A stretch of DNA of 34,527 nt from Gemmatimonadales bacterium (GTDB lineage Bacteria > Gemmatimonadota > Gemmatimonadetes > Palauibacterales > Palauibacteraceae), in assembly GCA_009838765.1 (NCBI GenBank), contig VXQX01000001.1:1-34527 (forward strand), in the 5' to 3' direction. A program made the position numbers and the translations under genes. Shown here piece by piece: positions 1 through 8,395 of this stretch (the stretch's first letter is position 1; every line of letters begins with the position of its first letter). The notes under the pieces were generated by a model, which searched no databases, was not told where the DNA came from, and saw only the letters and a program-made list of their open reading frames with translations.

Positions 1-100
1 CCCCCCCCCCCCCCCCCCCCCCCACAAATTTTTCACCCCCCACGCCCCCATCCGAGGCCTAGAACGTTCTCGTTGGCTCGTAGATGTGTATAAGTCACCG
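1..100. other. Adapter-like and poly-C artefact at contig start
   Basis: Positions 1-23 are an unbroken C run followed by low-complexity C-rich sequence. Positions 67-94 closely match the Illumina Nextera transposase adapter, including the exact core AGATGTGTATAAG at 82-94 and the preceding CTCG-GGCTCG segment with a few G-to-T differences. The reverse complement of a two-colour read that ran through an adapter into a dark-cycle poly-G tail would give this order (poly-C, then adapter, then insert). Genomic sequence probably begins near 95-101. Recognition of the adapter is from memory of its published sequence; the mechanism is inferred. Confidence 0.75.
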
Positions 101-132
101 GAGCCGGGGGAGTCCGGGGAGCCGGGGGAGTC
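101..132. repeat. Two direct copies of a 14-base G-rich unit
   Basis: GAGCCGGGGGAGTC occurs at 101-114 and again at 119-132, separated by four bases (period 18). The second copy supplies a purine-rich GGGGGAG just upstream of the ATG at 139 and may act as its ribosome binding site. Because it abuts the adapter-like sequence, part of the repeat could be an assembly artefact. Confidence 0.6.
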
Positions 133-138
133 GACGCG

Positions 139-1143
139 ATGAGTGCACGACCGATCACGCTGTTCACGGGCCAGTGGGCGGACATGCCGCTGGCGACGCT
201 CGCCGCGAAGGCGGCCGCGTGGGGTTACGACGGGCTCGAGCTTGCCTGCTGGGGCGACCACTTCAACGTCGTGCGCGCGACGGAGGAGGACGGCTACGCG
301 GCCGGGCAGCGCGACCTGCTGGCGGCCCACGGCCTCGAGGTGCACGCGATCTCCAACCACCTCGTCGGCCAGGCCGTGTGCGACCCGATCGACGCCCGCC
401 ACCAGCTCATTCTGCCGGAGCGCGTGTGGGGCGACGGCGACCCCGAGGCCGTGCGGCGGCGGGCCGCGGCGGAAATGAGCCGGTCGGCGGCCGCGGCGGC
501 CGCGCTGGGCGTTCCGGTCGTGAACGGCTTCACCGGCAGCTCGATCTGGGCCGCCGCCTATGCCTTCCCCCCGCACCCGCCGCGCCTCGTGGACGCCGGT
601 TTCGCCGACTTCGCCGACCGCTGGAGCCCGATCCTCGACGCCTTCGATGCGGCCGGCGTGAAGTACGCCCTCGAGGCGCACCCGACGGAGATCGCCTTCG
701 ACGCCGCCAGCGCGGCGCGCGCCGTGGAGGCCGTGGCGGGACACGCCGCGTTCGGCTTCAACTACGACCCCAGCCACTTCGCCTACCAGGGCGTGGACTA
801 CGTCGGCTTCATCCTCGAGTTCGGCGACCGCATCCATCACGCGCACATGAAGGACGTGTGGTGGTCCGACACCCCGCGCCGCTCCGGCGTCTTCGGCGGC
901 CACCTCGACTTCGGGCACGCGGACCGGGGGTGGGACTTCCGCTCCATCGGGCGCGGGCGCGTGAAGTTCGAGGAGGTCCTGCGCGCCCTCGACCGCGTCG
1001 GCTACAACGGCCCGCTCTCGATCGAGTGGGAGGACAGCGGCATGGACCGCGAACACGGCGCGCGGGAAGCCTGCGAACGGCTCCGGGATCTGACCTTCCC
1101 CCCCTCCGCCACCGCCTTCGACGCCGCCTTCTCCGACGACTGA
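139..1143 (+). CDS. Sugar phosphate isomerase/epimerase family protein
   Basis: A 334-residue cytoplasmic protein of the xylose isomerase-like TIM-barrel family, whose members isomerise or epimerise sugars, inositols or sugar phosphates using a divalent metal. Family signs are the opening strand followed by [14 protein letters not shown], the [10 protein letters not shown] segment carrying a metal-ligand Glu, [10 protein letters not shown] with Asp and His ligands, HAHMKDVW, and a late [10 protein letters not shown] with the final Glu. No signal peptide or membrane segment is visible. The ATG at 139 is chosen because the protein starts directly at the first barrel strand and a G-rich Shine-Dalgarno-like stretch precedes it. 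The true substrate cannot be told; the gene stands alone ahead of vapBC, so context gives no help. Confidence 0.85.
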   Translation: MSARPITLFTGQWADMPLATLAAKAAAWGYDGLELACWGDHFNVVRATEEDGYAAGQRDLLAAHGLEVHAISNHLVGQAVCDPIDARHQLILPERVWGDGDPEAVRRRAAAEMSRSAAAAAALGVPVVNGFTGSSIWAAAYAFPPHPPRLVDAGFADFADRWSPILDAFDAAGVKYALEAHPTEIAFDAASAARAVEAVAGHAAFGFNYDPSHFAYQGVDYVGFILEFGDRIHHAHMKDVWWSDTPRRSGVFGGHLDFGHADRGWDFRSIGRGRVKFEEVLRALDRVGYNGPLSIEWEDSGMDREHGAREACERLRDLTFPPSATAFDAAFSDD

Positions 1144-1182
1144 CCTCCGTCCCCGGAAGGGCGTCGAACCCACGGCAAACCG

Positions 1183-1228
1183 TTGCGGCCTGACGCGTGA
1201 TGAGTATATCATACTCATGTTATGAGTA
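1183..1228 (+). promoter_or_regulatory. vapBC promoter and operator with three half-sites
   Basis: ATGAGTAT (1200-1207) and ATACTCAT (1211-1218) form a perfect 8-base inverted repeat around a 3-base centre. A third half-site, ATGAGTA at 1222-1228, overlaps the vapB start codon. A plausible sigma-70 promoter is TTGCGG (1183-1188) with a TATATC or TATCAT -10 (1205-1212), so the operator covers the -10 element and start site. AT-rich palindromes at this position are typical autoregulatory sites for antitoxin/toxin complexes. The repeat is seen directly; its binding by VapB is inferred. Confidence 0.7.
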
Positions 1229-1638
1229 CACGACTACAGGTGGTGATGCCGGAGGCGGAACTGGATGAGATCCGCGATGCGGCGCGACGCAACCGCGTCA
1301 CGGTGTCCGCGTGGGTCCGGCGCGTGCTGCGGGAGGCGCGGGCGCGTGAGCTGAGGGGCGGCTCCGTCTTCGCCGTGCGCGAGGCGGAGCCGCGATACGG
1401 CTCCGCCGAGTCCGCCGGCCTGCGGTTCGTCGATCTGGAAGTGAGATTGCCGGAGCGCGATCTGGAGGCGGTGCGCAAGCGGTACGGACGGGCCAATTGG
1501 TCGGCGGCCGTGGCGGAAGCGGTGTTCCGCCAATCCTTCGTCCCGATGACGAAGGAGGAGGCGCTCGCCATGCGCGGCGCGGGATGGGCGGGAGATCTGG
1601 ACGACATGCGAGACGGCAACACGATCGAGCCCCTGTGA
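1222..1638 (+). CDS. vapB: VapB-type antitoxin with two ribbon-helix-helix-like segments
   Basis: A 138-residue antitoxin that should neutralise the adjacent PIN-domain toxin and repress the operon. Residues about 3-43 read as a ribbon-helix-helix DNA-binding unit: strand RLQVVMP, a helix, then [13 protein letters not shown]. After a linker, residues 69-106 look like a second such unit ([20 protein letters not shown], then [11 protein letters not shown]). The C-terminus [17 protein letters not shown] (about 114-130) is the toxin-binding tail typical of VapB antitoxins. The ATG at 1222 sits inside a third operator half-site. Usual VapB proteins are about 70-90 residues, so this one is long. 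The stop codon overlaps the vapC start as GTGA. Confidence 0.85.
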   Translation: MSTRLQVVMPEAELDEIRDAARRNRVTVSAWVRRVLREARARELRGGSVFAVREAEPRYGSAESAGLRFVDLEVRLPERDLEAVRKRYGRANWSAAVAEAVFRQSFVPMTKEEALAMRGAGWAGDLDDMRDGNTIEPL

Positions 1639-2051
1639 TCGTCGACACGTCCGCGTGGATCGAGTACCTGCGCCAGACAGAGAGCCCCTTCGACCTCTGC
1701 CTTGACGACGCTGTACGGGCCGGAAACGCGATCGCCACGCCCGCTCCCGCGGTCATGGAACTCCTTTCAGGCTGTCGCAGCGAAACCGAGGAGCTGGATC
1801 TGTTGAAGCTGCTCGGCCGCTTCGAGATCCTGATCCCGGACTCGCTGGGCCAGTTCCAGCGCGCGGCGCGGATCTACCGCACGTGTCAGCGGGCGGGACG
1901 TACGATTCGGTCCTCGGTAGACTGCATGGTCGCCGCCGCGGCCCTGGATGCGCAGCGCCCGCTGCTGGCCCGAAATCGCGACTTCAACACCATCGCCCGC
2001 CACACGGAACTCGAACTCGTCGTTCCGACGGCGCCGGAATCACACGCCTGA
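1635..2051 (+). CDS. vapC: PIN-domain ribonuclease toxin VapC
   Basis: A 138-residue PIN-domain endoribonuclease; VapC toxins cleave tRNA or rRNA when their antitoxin is degraded. It opens [13 protein letters not shown] and shows the expected acidic residues of the metal-binding site: Asp4, Glu42 (AVMELLSG), Asp96 ([10 protein letters not shown]) and Asp116 (RNRDFNTI). The start is GTG at 1635, sharing a 4-base GTGA overlap with the vapB stop, which implies translational coupling. An upstream GTG in the same frame at 1497 would add residues with no family resemblance and run through vapB, so it is rejected. All four catalytic acids are present, so the toxin appears intact. Confidence 0.9.
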   Translation: MIVDTSAWIEYLRQTESPFDLCLDDAVRAGNAIATPAPAVMELLSGCRSETEELDLLKLLGRFEILIPDSLGQFQRAARIYRTCQRAGRTIRSSVDCMVAAAALDAQRPLLARNRDFNTIARHTELELVVPTAPESHA

Positions 2052-2079
2052 GCAAGGTCCATCGGCCGTTCGAGACGCC

Positions 2080-4020
2080 CTAGGGCGGAACGCGGCTCCA
2101 GAGGGCGTTCGACCCCGTGTCGTAGGGAACGACCTGTCCATTGCCCTCTCCGTCCGGCAGCGCGAAGAGGGGCGTTCGATCCGGGTAGGCGTCGATGAGG
2201 CGCGCGTTCGCCTCCGGGCCGAGATCCCGGGCCCACAGCACGCCCGAAGCGCCGAGCCCCGGCAGATCCCCGCGCCACAGGTAGTCGGTGAGACCGAGCC
2301 AGCCGAGACTGTCGGACATGACCTCGCGCCGGCACCGGTCGGACACGTCTGCCGGCCCCTGGGCGCCGACGAAGGCGGCTTCGAGTTGGCACGGATGGTA
2401 GCGTCCGACCATCGCCCGTACGCTGTCCAGGCGCATTCCGCGCGCGGCAAGGCGGGCCGCGACGCGGTCCGCCCACAGTTCATGCACGAACACGAGAGTC
2501 GGCCCGGACTCGGCGACCACGGGGACGGGCGCGGCGCGGTCCGCGAGGCGCACGACGCGCCCACGCCCACCTGCGGCCAGGCCGTACCCGAGCGCGACGA
2601 GGACGAGAACGGCGATCGCGTCCGAGAGCCAGCCGGGACGGGCCGCGCGCGTGAGACTGATCGTCGCCAGCACGAGGAGCGCGGACCAGGCGGGCACGGC
2701 CTCGCCGAGCATGCGCGGGCCGACGATGAGGTCGTGATGCCAGTACAGCGCGCTCGCCAGGACGGGCAGCAGGGCCCACGCGGCGAGGATGCGCTCGCCA
2801 CGCTCCAGGCGCCGCGCGAGGAGCAGGAAGAGGCCGACCAGCACGCCGACGGGGAGCACGGTTCCGAAGAGTTCGCGCCCGACCGAAATGAGTTCGGTCG
2901 ACGTGTAGCCGAGCGCCTGCGTGAAGCCGTACATGCGGCCCCAGGGGTCGACGTGGAAGCCGAGGCCGTGGCTCGGGCCGGCGGCGGCGGTGTAGCCGAG
3001 GGTGAGCGGGCTGCCGAAGAAGCGGGCGTTGAACCAGCCGAAGCCGACCGCGAACGGGAGGCCGCCCAGCGCCCACCAGGCGAAGCGGCGCAGGAGCCAC
3101 GGCCGGTGCAGGCCCGGCGCCCGGCGGGGCGCGGTAAGCCACACGCCGGCCGTCACGGCGGCGCCGATGAGCAGGCCGGAGACGGGGCGCGTCGTGACCA
3201 TGAAGCCCATCGCGGCGCCCGCCGCCAGCGCCCACACGGCGCGGCCCGTCTCGGCCCGGAGCGACAGCCAGAGGGCGAGCGCGGCGAAGGCCGCGACCGT
3301 CGCGTGGCTCATGTAGGTGCCGGCGAGGGCCAGCAGCATGGGGCTCGCGACGGCGAGCAGGGCGCCGAGCCGCGCCGCCGCAATCCGACCCGGCAGCAGG
3401 CGCTCGAAGGAGAGGACGGAGAAGACGCCGAGCATTCCCATCGCCCCCGCCATGGCGATCCACGGCCCTCCCAGGTGGAAGCCCATGGCGAGCCACAGGG
3501 CCTGGGCCGGCGGATACTGGGACACCCACCCGGCCGCCGTTTGCACCATGAACTGAATCGTCCAGAACTCGGGCATCGCGAGGGGAGGCCCCGAGAGCGT
3601 TCCGCCGGCGAAGTAGCGGGCCTGAATGAGCTGCACGCTCGCGTCGTTGAAGAGGGTGCGTCCCTCGAAGACCACCACCGCGACCGCGGCCGTGAGCGCG
3701 GCGCCCGCAAGCCCCGTGAACGCGGCCACCGACCACGTCGGCGGACGCGCGACGGCCCGGCCGATCCGGGGCAGGACGCGGGACGCTCTCCCCTTCCAGA
3801 CCGCCCCGGCAAGGACGGCGGCTCCAACGACGAGGAGGGTCCAGACACCGGTCGACGCGCCCCACGTGTAGGTCCAGTGCTCGAATCCCGACCGCCGCAT
3901 GAGGTCGTCCAGCGCGCCCCGAGGCGCGGCCGGATCGAGCACCGCGAAGACGGGGACGACGACGAGCACGACCAGCGCGAGGCCTACCACCCGCCGACCC
4001 GCATCGAGGAGTACGTTCAT
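2080..4020 (-). CDS. Multi-pass membrane glycosyltransferase-like protein (GT-C type)
   Basis: A 646-residue integral membrane protein with about a dozen hydrophobic segments. The first, after MNVLLDAGRR, is VVGLALVVLVVVPVFAVL. The loop FEGRTLFNDASVQLIQARYF between early segments resembles the acidic-motif first periplasmic loop of GT-C glycosyltransferases (GT39/GT83-like), which transfer sugars from polyprenyl-phosphate donors. The last ~150 residues form a soluble, probably periplasmic domain with several Cys. The ATG at 4020 is preferred over the GTG at 4158 because the extra 46 residues are Arg-rich, look non-coding and would cover the divergent promoter region. No lipopolysaccharide or glycan genes are nearby, so substrate is unknown. 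The exact family is uncertain. Confidence 0.6.
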   Translation of the reverse strand: MNVLLDAGRRVVGLALVVLVVVPVFAVLDPAAPRGALDDLMRRSGFEHWTYTWGASTGVWTLLVVGAAVLAGAVWKGRASRVLPRIGRAVARPPTWSVAAFTGLAGAALTAAVAVVVFEGRTLFNDASVQLIQARYFAGGTLSGPPLAMPEFWTIQFMVQTAAGWVSQYPPAQALWLAMGFHLGGPWIAMAGAMGMLGVFSVLSFERLLPGRIAAARLGALLAVASPMLLALAGTYMSHATVAAFAALALWLSLRAETGRAVWALAAGAAMGFMVTTRPVSGLLIGAAVTAGVWLTAPRRAPGLHRPWLLRRFAWWALGGLPFAVGFGWFNARFFGSPLTLGYTAAAGPSHGLGFHVDPWGRMYGFTQALGYTSTELISVGRELFGTVLPVGVLVGLFLLLARRLERGERILAAWALLPVLASALYWHHDLIVGPRMLGEAVPAWSALLVLATISLTRAARPGWLSDAIAVLVLVALGYGLAAGGRGRVVRLADRAAPVPVVAESGPTLVFVHELWADRVAARLAARGMRLDSVRAMVGRYHPCQLEAAFVGAQGPADVSDRCRREVMSDSLGWLGLTDYLWRGDLPGLGASGVLWARDLGPEANARLIDAYPDRTPLFALPDGEGNGQVVPYDTGSNALWSRVPP

Positions 4021-4106
4021 GCCGGGGAAGCTACACGCGCGCCGCCCGCCTGTCTGCGATTCCAGCCGGTCGGGGCGCCGCCGGGCGTCCGATGCCCGGG
4101 CGGTGC

Positions 4107-4134
4107 TTGACTCGCACCCCGCCCGATCTACCTT
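4107..4134 (+). promoter_or_regulatory. Candidate sigma-70 promoter for the ABC operon
   Basis: TTGACT at 4107-4112 and TACCTT at 4129-4134 are separated by 16 bases in the gap between two divergent genes, about 45 bases ahead of the ATG at 4180. The -35 is near consensus and the -10 is weak. No obvious operator accompanies it. Confidence 0.45.
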
Positions 4135-4179
4135 TCCCGCCCCGTCGCAGACCTCCAACCCGGATTTGATGTCATTCGC

Positions 4180-5217
4180 ATGTCACTCGTAGAGCTGACC
4201 GATGTCGTGAAGAGGTTCGGCGAGACCGTTGCGGTCGATTCCGCGACGTTCTCGATCGACCGTGGCGAAGTCGTGGGCTTCCTCGGGCCGAACGGCGCGG
4301 GCAAGACGACGACCATGCGACTTCTCACGCAGTATCTCGAACCCGATGGGGGCGCGATCTCCATCGATGGCCTGTCCATCGAGGACCACCCGGTCGAACT
4401 GCGGCGCCGCATCGGCTACCTGCCCGAGACGAACCCCCTGTATCGGGATATGCTCGCGGGCGAGTACATCACCTTCATGGGCCGTCTGCGCGGGATGAGC
4501 GCGGGGGAGATCCGCCTGCGGACCGACGATGTCGTCGCGCAGACCGGCATCGAAGCCGTCTACTACCGTCCGATCAACCAGCTCTCGAAGGGATATCGGC
4601 AGCGCGTCGGCCTCGCCCAGGCCATCCTCTCGCAGCCGGAAATCCTCATCCTCGACGAACCGACCGAGGGGCTCGACCCGAACCAGCGCGTCGAGATCCG
4701 CAGCCTGATCCGCGACGTGGGGACCGACCGCACCGTCCTCCTGAGCACGCACGTGATGCAGGAGGTGCGGAAGACGTGTTCGCGCGTCGTCATCATCAAC
4801 GAGGGGCGCATCGTCGCGGATGGCTCCGTCGATGCGCTCGTCGCCGGACAGGGCGGCGCCCGGGTGATGGTCGAACTCGAGGCTCCCGCGGACGCCGCCG
4901 CGGAGGAGATGGGCGACCTCCCCTCCGTAGCCCGTGCCGACGCCCTCGAGGCGGACCCGGGGGGGCGCGCCAGACTTGCGGTGGAGGGCGCGTCCGGCGA
5001 GGACCCGCGGCCGGACATCTCGCGACTCGCCGCGGCGCGGGGCTGGCCCCTGTGGGAACTGCACCTCGCCCAGGCGAGCCTGGAGGACCTGTTCCACCGG
5101 CTTACGTCCGAGAGCGCGGGGCCGGCCGACGAGACGGCCGGGGGGGCCGGCGACGAGCAGCCCCCCGGGGCAACGTCCGACGAGGCGCCGGAAGCCGCCG
5201 GTGAGGCGGGAGTATGA
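4180..5217 (+). CDS. ABC transporter ATP-binding protein, GldA-like
   Basis: A 345-residue nucleotide-binding subunit that should power the membrane partner encoded next. Walker A is GPNGAGKT (residues 36-43), the ABC signature LSKGYRQR (135-142), Walker B ILILDE (155-160) followed by the D-loop, and the switch His at 191 in LSTHVMQE. The C-terminal ~110 residues extend beyond the ATPase core and end in an acidic, Ala/Gly/Pro-rich tail that looks disordered. The family resembles GldA of the gliding-associated ABC system and other ABC-2 type ATPases. The stop overlaps the next start as ATGA. All catalytic motifs are intact. What is moved, or whether anything is transported, cannot be read from the sequence. 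Confidence 0.9.
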   Translation: MSLVELTDVVKRFGETVAVDSATFSIDRGEVVGFLGPNGAGKTTTMRLLTQYLEPDGGAISIDGLSIEDHPVELRRRIGYLPETNPLYRDMLAGEYITFMGRLRGMSAGEIRLRTDDVVAQTGIEAVYYRPINQLSKGYRQRVGLAQAILSQPEILILDEPTEGLDPNQRVEIRSLIRDVGTDRTVLLSTHVMQEVRKTCSRVVIINEGRIVADGSVDALVAGQGGARVMVELEAPADAAAEEMGDLPSVARADALEADPGGRARLAVEGASGEDPRPDISRLAAARGWPLWELHLAQASLEDLFHRLTSESAGPADETAGGAGDEQPPGATSDEAPEAAGEAGV

Positions 5218-7469
5218 TCGGCCGCATCCTCACGGTGGCGAAGCGGGAGTTCGCGGGCTACTTCGACCACGCGACCGCCTACATCCTCCTCGTCATCTTC
5301 CTCGGGATCAACTTCTATTTCTACTTCCAGGAGGCCTACCTCCTGGGCGAGGCGTCGCTGCGGCCGATGCTGTCCCTCCTTCCGTGGCTCCTCCTCTTCT
5401 TCATTCCGGCCGTCTGCATGCGGTCGTTCGCGGAGGAGCGCAACGCCGGGACGCTCGAACTCGTGCTCGCACAGCCGATCCAGGTCGTCGAGTTCCTGCT
5501 CGGCAAGTTCCTCGGCGTCCTCTTCTTCCTGCTGGTCGCCATGGCGGGGACGCTGGGCATCCCGCTCGGCCTCACGTTCGGCGCCGACCTCCAGTGGGGC
5601 GTTGTCTTCTCCCAGTACCTGGGGTCGATGTTCCTCATATCGGCCCTCATCGCTGTCGGCCTGTGGGCGTCCTCGCTCACGCGGAACCAGGTGACCGCGT
5701 TCATCATCGGGGTCACGGTCAGCTTCGCCCTCTACCTCATCGGACTCCCCACGGTCACCCTTTCCCTCCCCGGCCCGCTCGCGGCGGTGGCGGCGCGCCT
5801 GGGCGTGCTCGGGCACTTCTCGAACGTGGCGCGCGGCGTGATCGACCTGCGGGACGTCCTGTACTTCGCGGCGCTCGGGACGGCGTTCCTCTCGCTCACG
5901 TACTTCTCCGTCATGCGCGAACGCCTGAGCCGCGAACGGCCGGCGTACGGGCGGCTGCGCGTGGGGGTTCTCGGCCTGGTCGGGATCGCGATCTTCGCCG
6001 CGCTGGCGGGCGGGCAGGTGCGCGGCCGGCTGGACCTGACGCCCGGCAAGGTCTACACGCTGTCGCCGCCGACGGCCGACCTGCTGCGCGGCGTGGACGA
6101 CCTCGTCACGCTCAAGCTCTTCCAGTCCGCCGAGCTGCCGGCGCAACTCGCGGCCATAGGCCGGGACGTGGACGATCTCCTCCGGGATCTCGACGCCACC
6201 GGCGGCGCCAACGTGAACCTTGTGCGCCTGGATCCCGACGAGGACCCGGACGCCCGGGAGGAGGCGGGGGGGCTCGGCATCCGCCCCGTGCCCTTCCAGA
6301 TCCTCGCCGATGACGAGACGTCATTTCAGGAGCGATACTTCGCGCTCGCGGTCCAGTACGCCGGCGAGAGTCAGACCATCCCGTTCATCCGGCAGACGGC
6401 GGACCTCGAATACCGTCTCGCCTCGATGATCCGCGCCCTCACGCGGGCGGAACGCCCCACGATCGGGATCCTGACCGGGCACGGAGAACTGAGCCTGGAC
6501 GCGGGGCTTCGGCTCGCCCGCGGCCGCCTCGCCCTGGAGTACAACCTGATGGAGTTTCGCGTCGACTCGGCGACCGCGGCGGTGCCGGATTCCATCGACG
6601 TCCTCGTGGTTGCTGGCGGCCGGATGCCAATGGAGCCCGCGGCGGGCGAGATCCTGAGCCGGTTCGTCGACGACGGCGGGAGCCTCTTCGTCCTGAAGTC
6701 GGGCGTGACGGCAGACATGCAGGCGCGCTACGCGGGTCCCACCTTCGACCCGGCGCTCGATTCGCTGCTCCAGACGCGTGGACTCGGCATCGTCCCGTCG
6801 ATGGCCTTCGACTTGCTGCTCAACGAACGCGTGCAGGTCCCATCCGGCTTCGGAGCTGTCGTTCGGGAGTATCCGCTGTGGGCGCTCGCGCAGCCGGCCT
6901 CCGGGCACGTGATCGTGGACGGCGTGGCGAACGTGCCGATCCGTTTCGGGAGCCCGCTCCTCGTCGAGGTCGAGGACAGCACGCTGGTCACTCCGCTCCT
7001 CACGACTTCGGATGGAGGCGGGCGATTGGCGACCCCGCTCTCGATCGACGCGATGCAGGAGTGGGCCGAGGTCATCGCGCCGGATGGACAGCTCTCCGAG
7101 GAAGACATTGCCATGGAGACGCTCGCGGTCGCCTACACGCAGCCCGGCGGTGGCCGCATCGTTCTCGCGGGCTCCTCGTCGTTCATCCACGATGAGACGC
7201 TTTCGCAGTCGATGTCCGGGCTGGCCGGAATGGTTTTCTTTCAGAACGCGGTCGACTGGCTCGCCCAGGACGAGGCGCTGATCTCGATCCGGTCCAAGGA
7301 CCGCGCCCCGCCGCTCCTCCTCTTCCCCAACGAATGGCTCCCGGACTTGACCCGGTACGGGAATCTGGCCGGCGTCCCGCTGCTCTTCGTCCTCATCGGC
7401 GTGCTGCGGCTCGCGCGGCGGCGGCAGGTGCAACAGCGTTCCTTCACCGAGGGAGGAGCGCTCACATGA
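5214..7469 (+). CDS. Fused ABC-2 permease and GldG-like protein
   Basis: A 751-residue protein combining two proteins that are usually separate. Residues 1 to about 240 are an ABC-2 type permease with about six hydrophobic segments and the motif SFAEERNAGTLELVLAQPI, typical of GldF and related permeases. After another membrane segment (LRVGVLGLVGIAIFAALAGG) comes RGRLDLTPGKVYTLSPPT and a long periplasmic GldG-like region with LDPDEDPD, IGILTGHGELSLD and a Rossmann-like DVLVVAGGRMPM. A final membrane helix lies near residue 720. Pairing with the preceding ATPase and following DUF4340 protein is the usual context of GldG-like proteins. ATGA overlaps on both sides imply tight coupling. Function beyond an envelope ABC complex is not known. 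Confidence 0.85.
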   Translation: MIGRILTVAKREFAGYFDHATAYILLVIFLGINFYFYFQEAYLLGEASLRPMLSLLPWLLLFFIPAVCMRSFAEERNAGTLELVLAQPIQVVEFLLGKFLGVLFFLLVAMAGTLGIPLGLTFGADLQWGVVFSQYLGSMFLISALIAVGLWASSLTRNQVTAFIIGVTVSFALYLIGLPTVTLSLPGPLAAVAARLGVLGHFSNVARGVIDLRDVLYFAALGTAFLSLTYFSVMRERLSRERPAYGRLRVGVLGLVGIAIFAALAGGQVRGRLDLTPGKVYTLSPPTADLLRGVDDLVTLKLFQSAELPAQLAAIGRDVDDLLRDLDATGGANVNLVRLDPDEDPDAREEAGGLGIRPVPFQILADDETSFQERYFALAVQYAGESQTIPFIRQTADLEYRLASMIRALTRAERPTIGILTGHGELSLDAGLRLARGRLALEYNLMEFRVDSATAAVPDSIDVLVVAGGRMPMEPAAGEILSRFVDDGGSLFVLKSGVTADMQARYAGPTFDPALDSLLQTRGLGIVPSMAFDLLLNERVQVPSGFGAVVREYPLWALAQPASGHVIVDGVANVPIRFGSPLLVEVEDSTLVTPLLTTSDGGGRLATPLSIDAMQEWAEVIAPDGQLSEEDIAMETLAVAYTQPGGGRIVLAGSSSFIHDETLSQSMSGLAGMVFFQNAVDWLAQDEALISIRSKDRAPPLLLFPNEWLPDLTRYGNLAGVPLLFVLIGVLRLARRRQVQQRSFTEGGALT

Positions 7470-8395
7470 ACGCGAAGCAGTTGAAGATCATCGCGATCGT
7501 GCTCGGCGTGGCGGTCCTCTTCTACCTGCCCCGGCTGTTCAGGGACAGCGGCGAGGGGGGGACGCTGGATGTCGGGGACGGCTTCTCCTTCACGGTGACG
7601 GATACGATTGCGGGCGTGCACATCGTGCTCGCGGACGACGCCGGCACGGTGCGTCTCGAGCGGACGGACGCCGGGTGGACGGTGGACGGATACGTGGCGG
7701 ACGAACCGAAGATCCGCGATCTCCTGGACGTGGTCGGACGGCTCTCCTCGTCGGACCTCGTCGCGCGGAACCCCGCGAATCACGCGGGCCTGGGCGTCGC
7801 GGAGGGCGGCCGGCAGGTCGAAGTGCGGACGGTCGGCGGCGACGTGCGGCGGTTCCATCTCGGCGACCGCGATACGCGCGCCGGAGGCTATTTCGTGCGC
7901 CTTCCCGGCGACGATGTCGTCTATCGGTTCGACGGGCCGGCCGGAGGCTACCTGAACCGCGAACGCGACGGGTGGCGGCCGCGCCTGATCGCCTCCGTGG
8001 ACACCGCCGGCGTGCGCGAAGTCCTCCTGCGTCGCGGGGACCGGGAGGCCGTCCTGCGCCGGGACGACGACGGGTGGCTGGCGGGGGACGCGCCGGCGGA
8101 CTCGGCGCTCGTACAACGGCTCCTCTCCGTCCTGCCTTCGGTCTCGGCTTCCGGCTTCCCCACGGCGGAGGAAGAGGCGGCCGCCGACTTCACGCTTCCG
8201 GACGGATGGGTCGAAGTGTTCTCCGAGGGCTCCGCGGATGTGACGGGCCGGCAACTCGGACTCTCGATCCTCCTGCTGGAGGACGAGGAACGCGGAGACT
8301 GGGTCGCCCGCCTCGCGGACGGCACGGAAGCCTTCCGGCTCTCCGGCCTCACGGTGGACCGTCTGCTCCCGGAGGCGCTCGTCCCCGTCCCCTAG
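7466..8395 (+). CDS. DUF4340 domain-containing protein
   Basis: A 309-residue protein with one N-terminal membrane anchor (LKIIAIVLGVAVLFYLPRLF, about residues 5-24) and a large periplasmic region of repeated short beta segments, such as VRLERTDAGWTVDGYVADEP and AVLRRDDDGWLAGD. This pattern is characteristic of DUF4340, which recurs beside GldG-like ABC proteins in many phyla. The ATG at 7466 overlaps the preceding stop and follows GGGAGGAG. It is the last gene of the three-gene ABC operon. Its stop shares the palindromic CTAG with the convergent fumC stop. The biochemical role is unknown; an accessory periplasmic subunit of the ABC complex is the likely inference. Confidence 0.8.
   Translation: MNAKQLKIIAIVLGVAVLFYLPRLFRDSGEGGTLDVGDGFSFTVTDTIAGVHIVLADDAGTVRLERTDAGWTVDGYVADEPKIRDLLDVVGRLSSSDLVARNPANHAGLGVAEGGRQVEVRTVGGDVRRFHLGDRDTRAGGYFVRLPGDDVVYRFDGPAGGYLNRERDGWRPRLIASVDTAGVREVLLRRGDREAVLRRDDDGWLAGDAPADSALVQRLLSVLPSVSASGFPTAEEEAAADFTLPDGWVEVFSEGSADVTGRQLGLSILLLEDEERGDWVARLADGTEAFRLSGLTVDRLLPEALVPVP

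Noticed and set aside
1-60. Poly-C run as a quadruplex, i-motif or phase-variable tract
   Set aside because: Its position at the sequence end next to adapter-like bases points to a sequencing artefact.
1948-4110. Long plus-strand open frame (about 720 codons) across the GT-C gene
   Set aside because: It is antisense to a well-supported membrane protein, with charged Arg/Gly/Glu-rich low-complexity translation typical of high-GC shadow frames.
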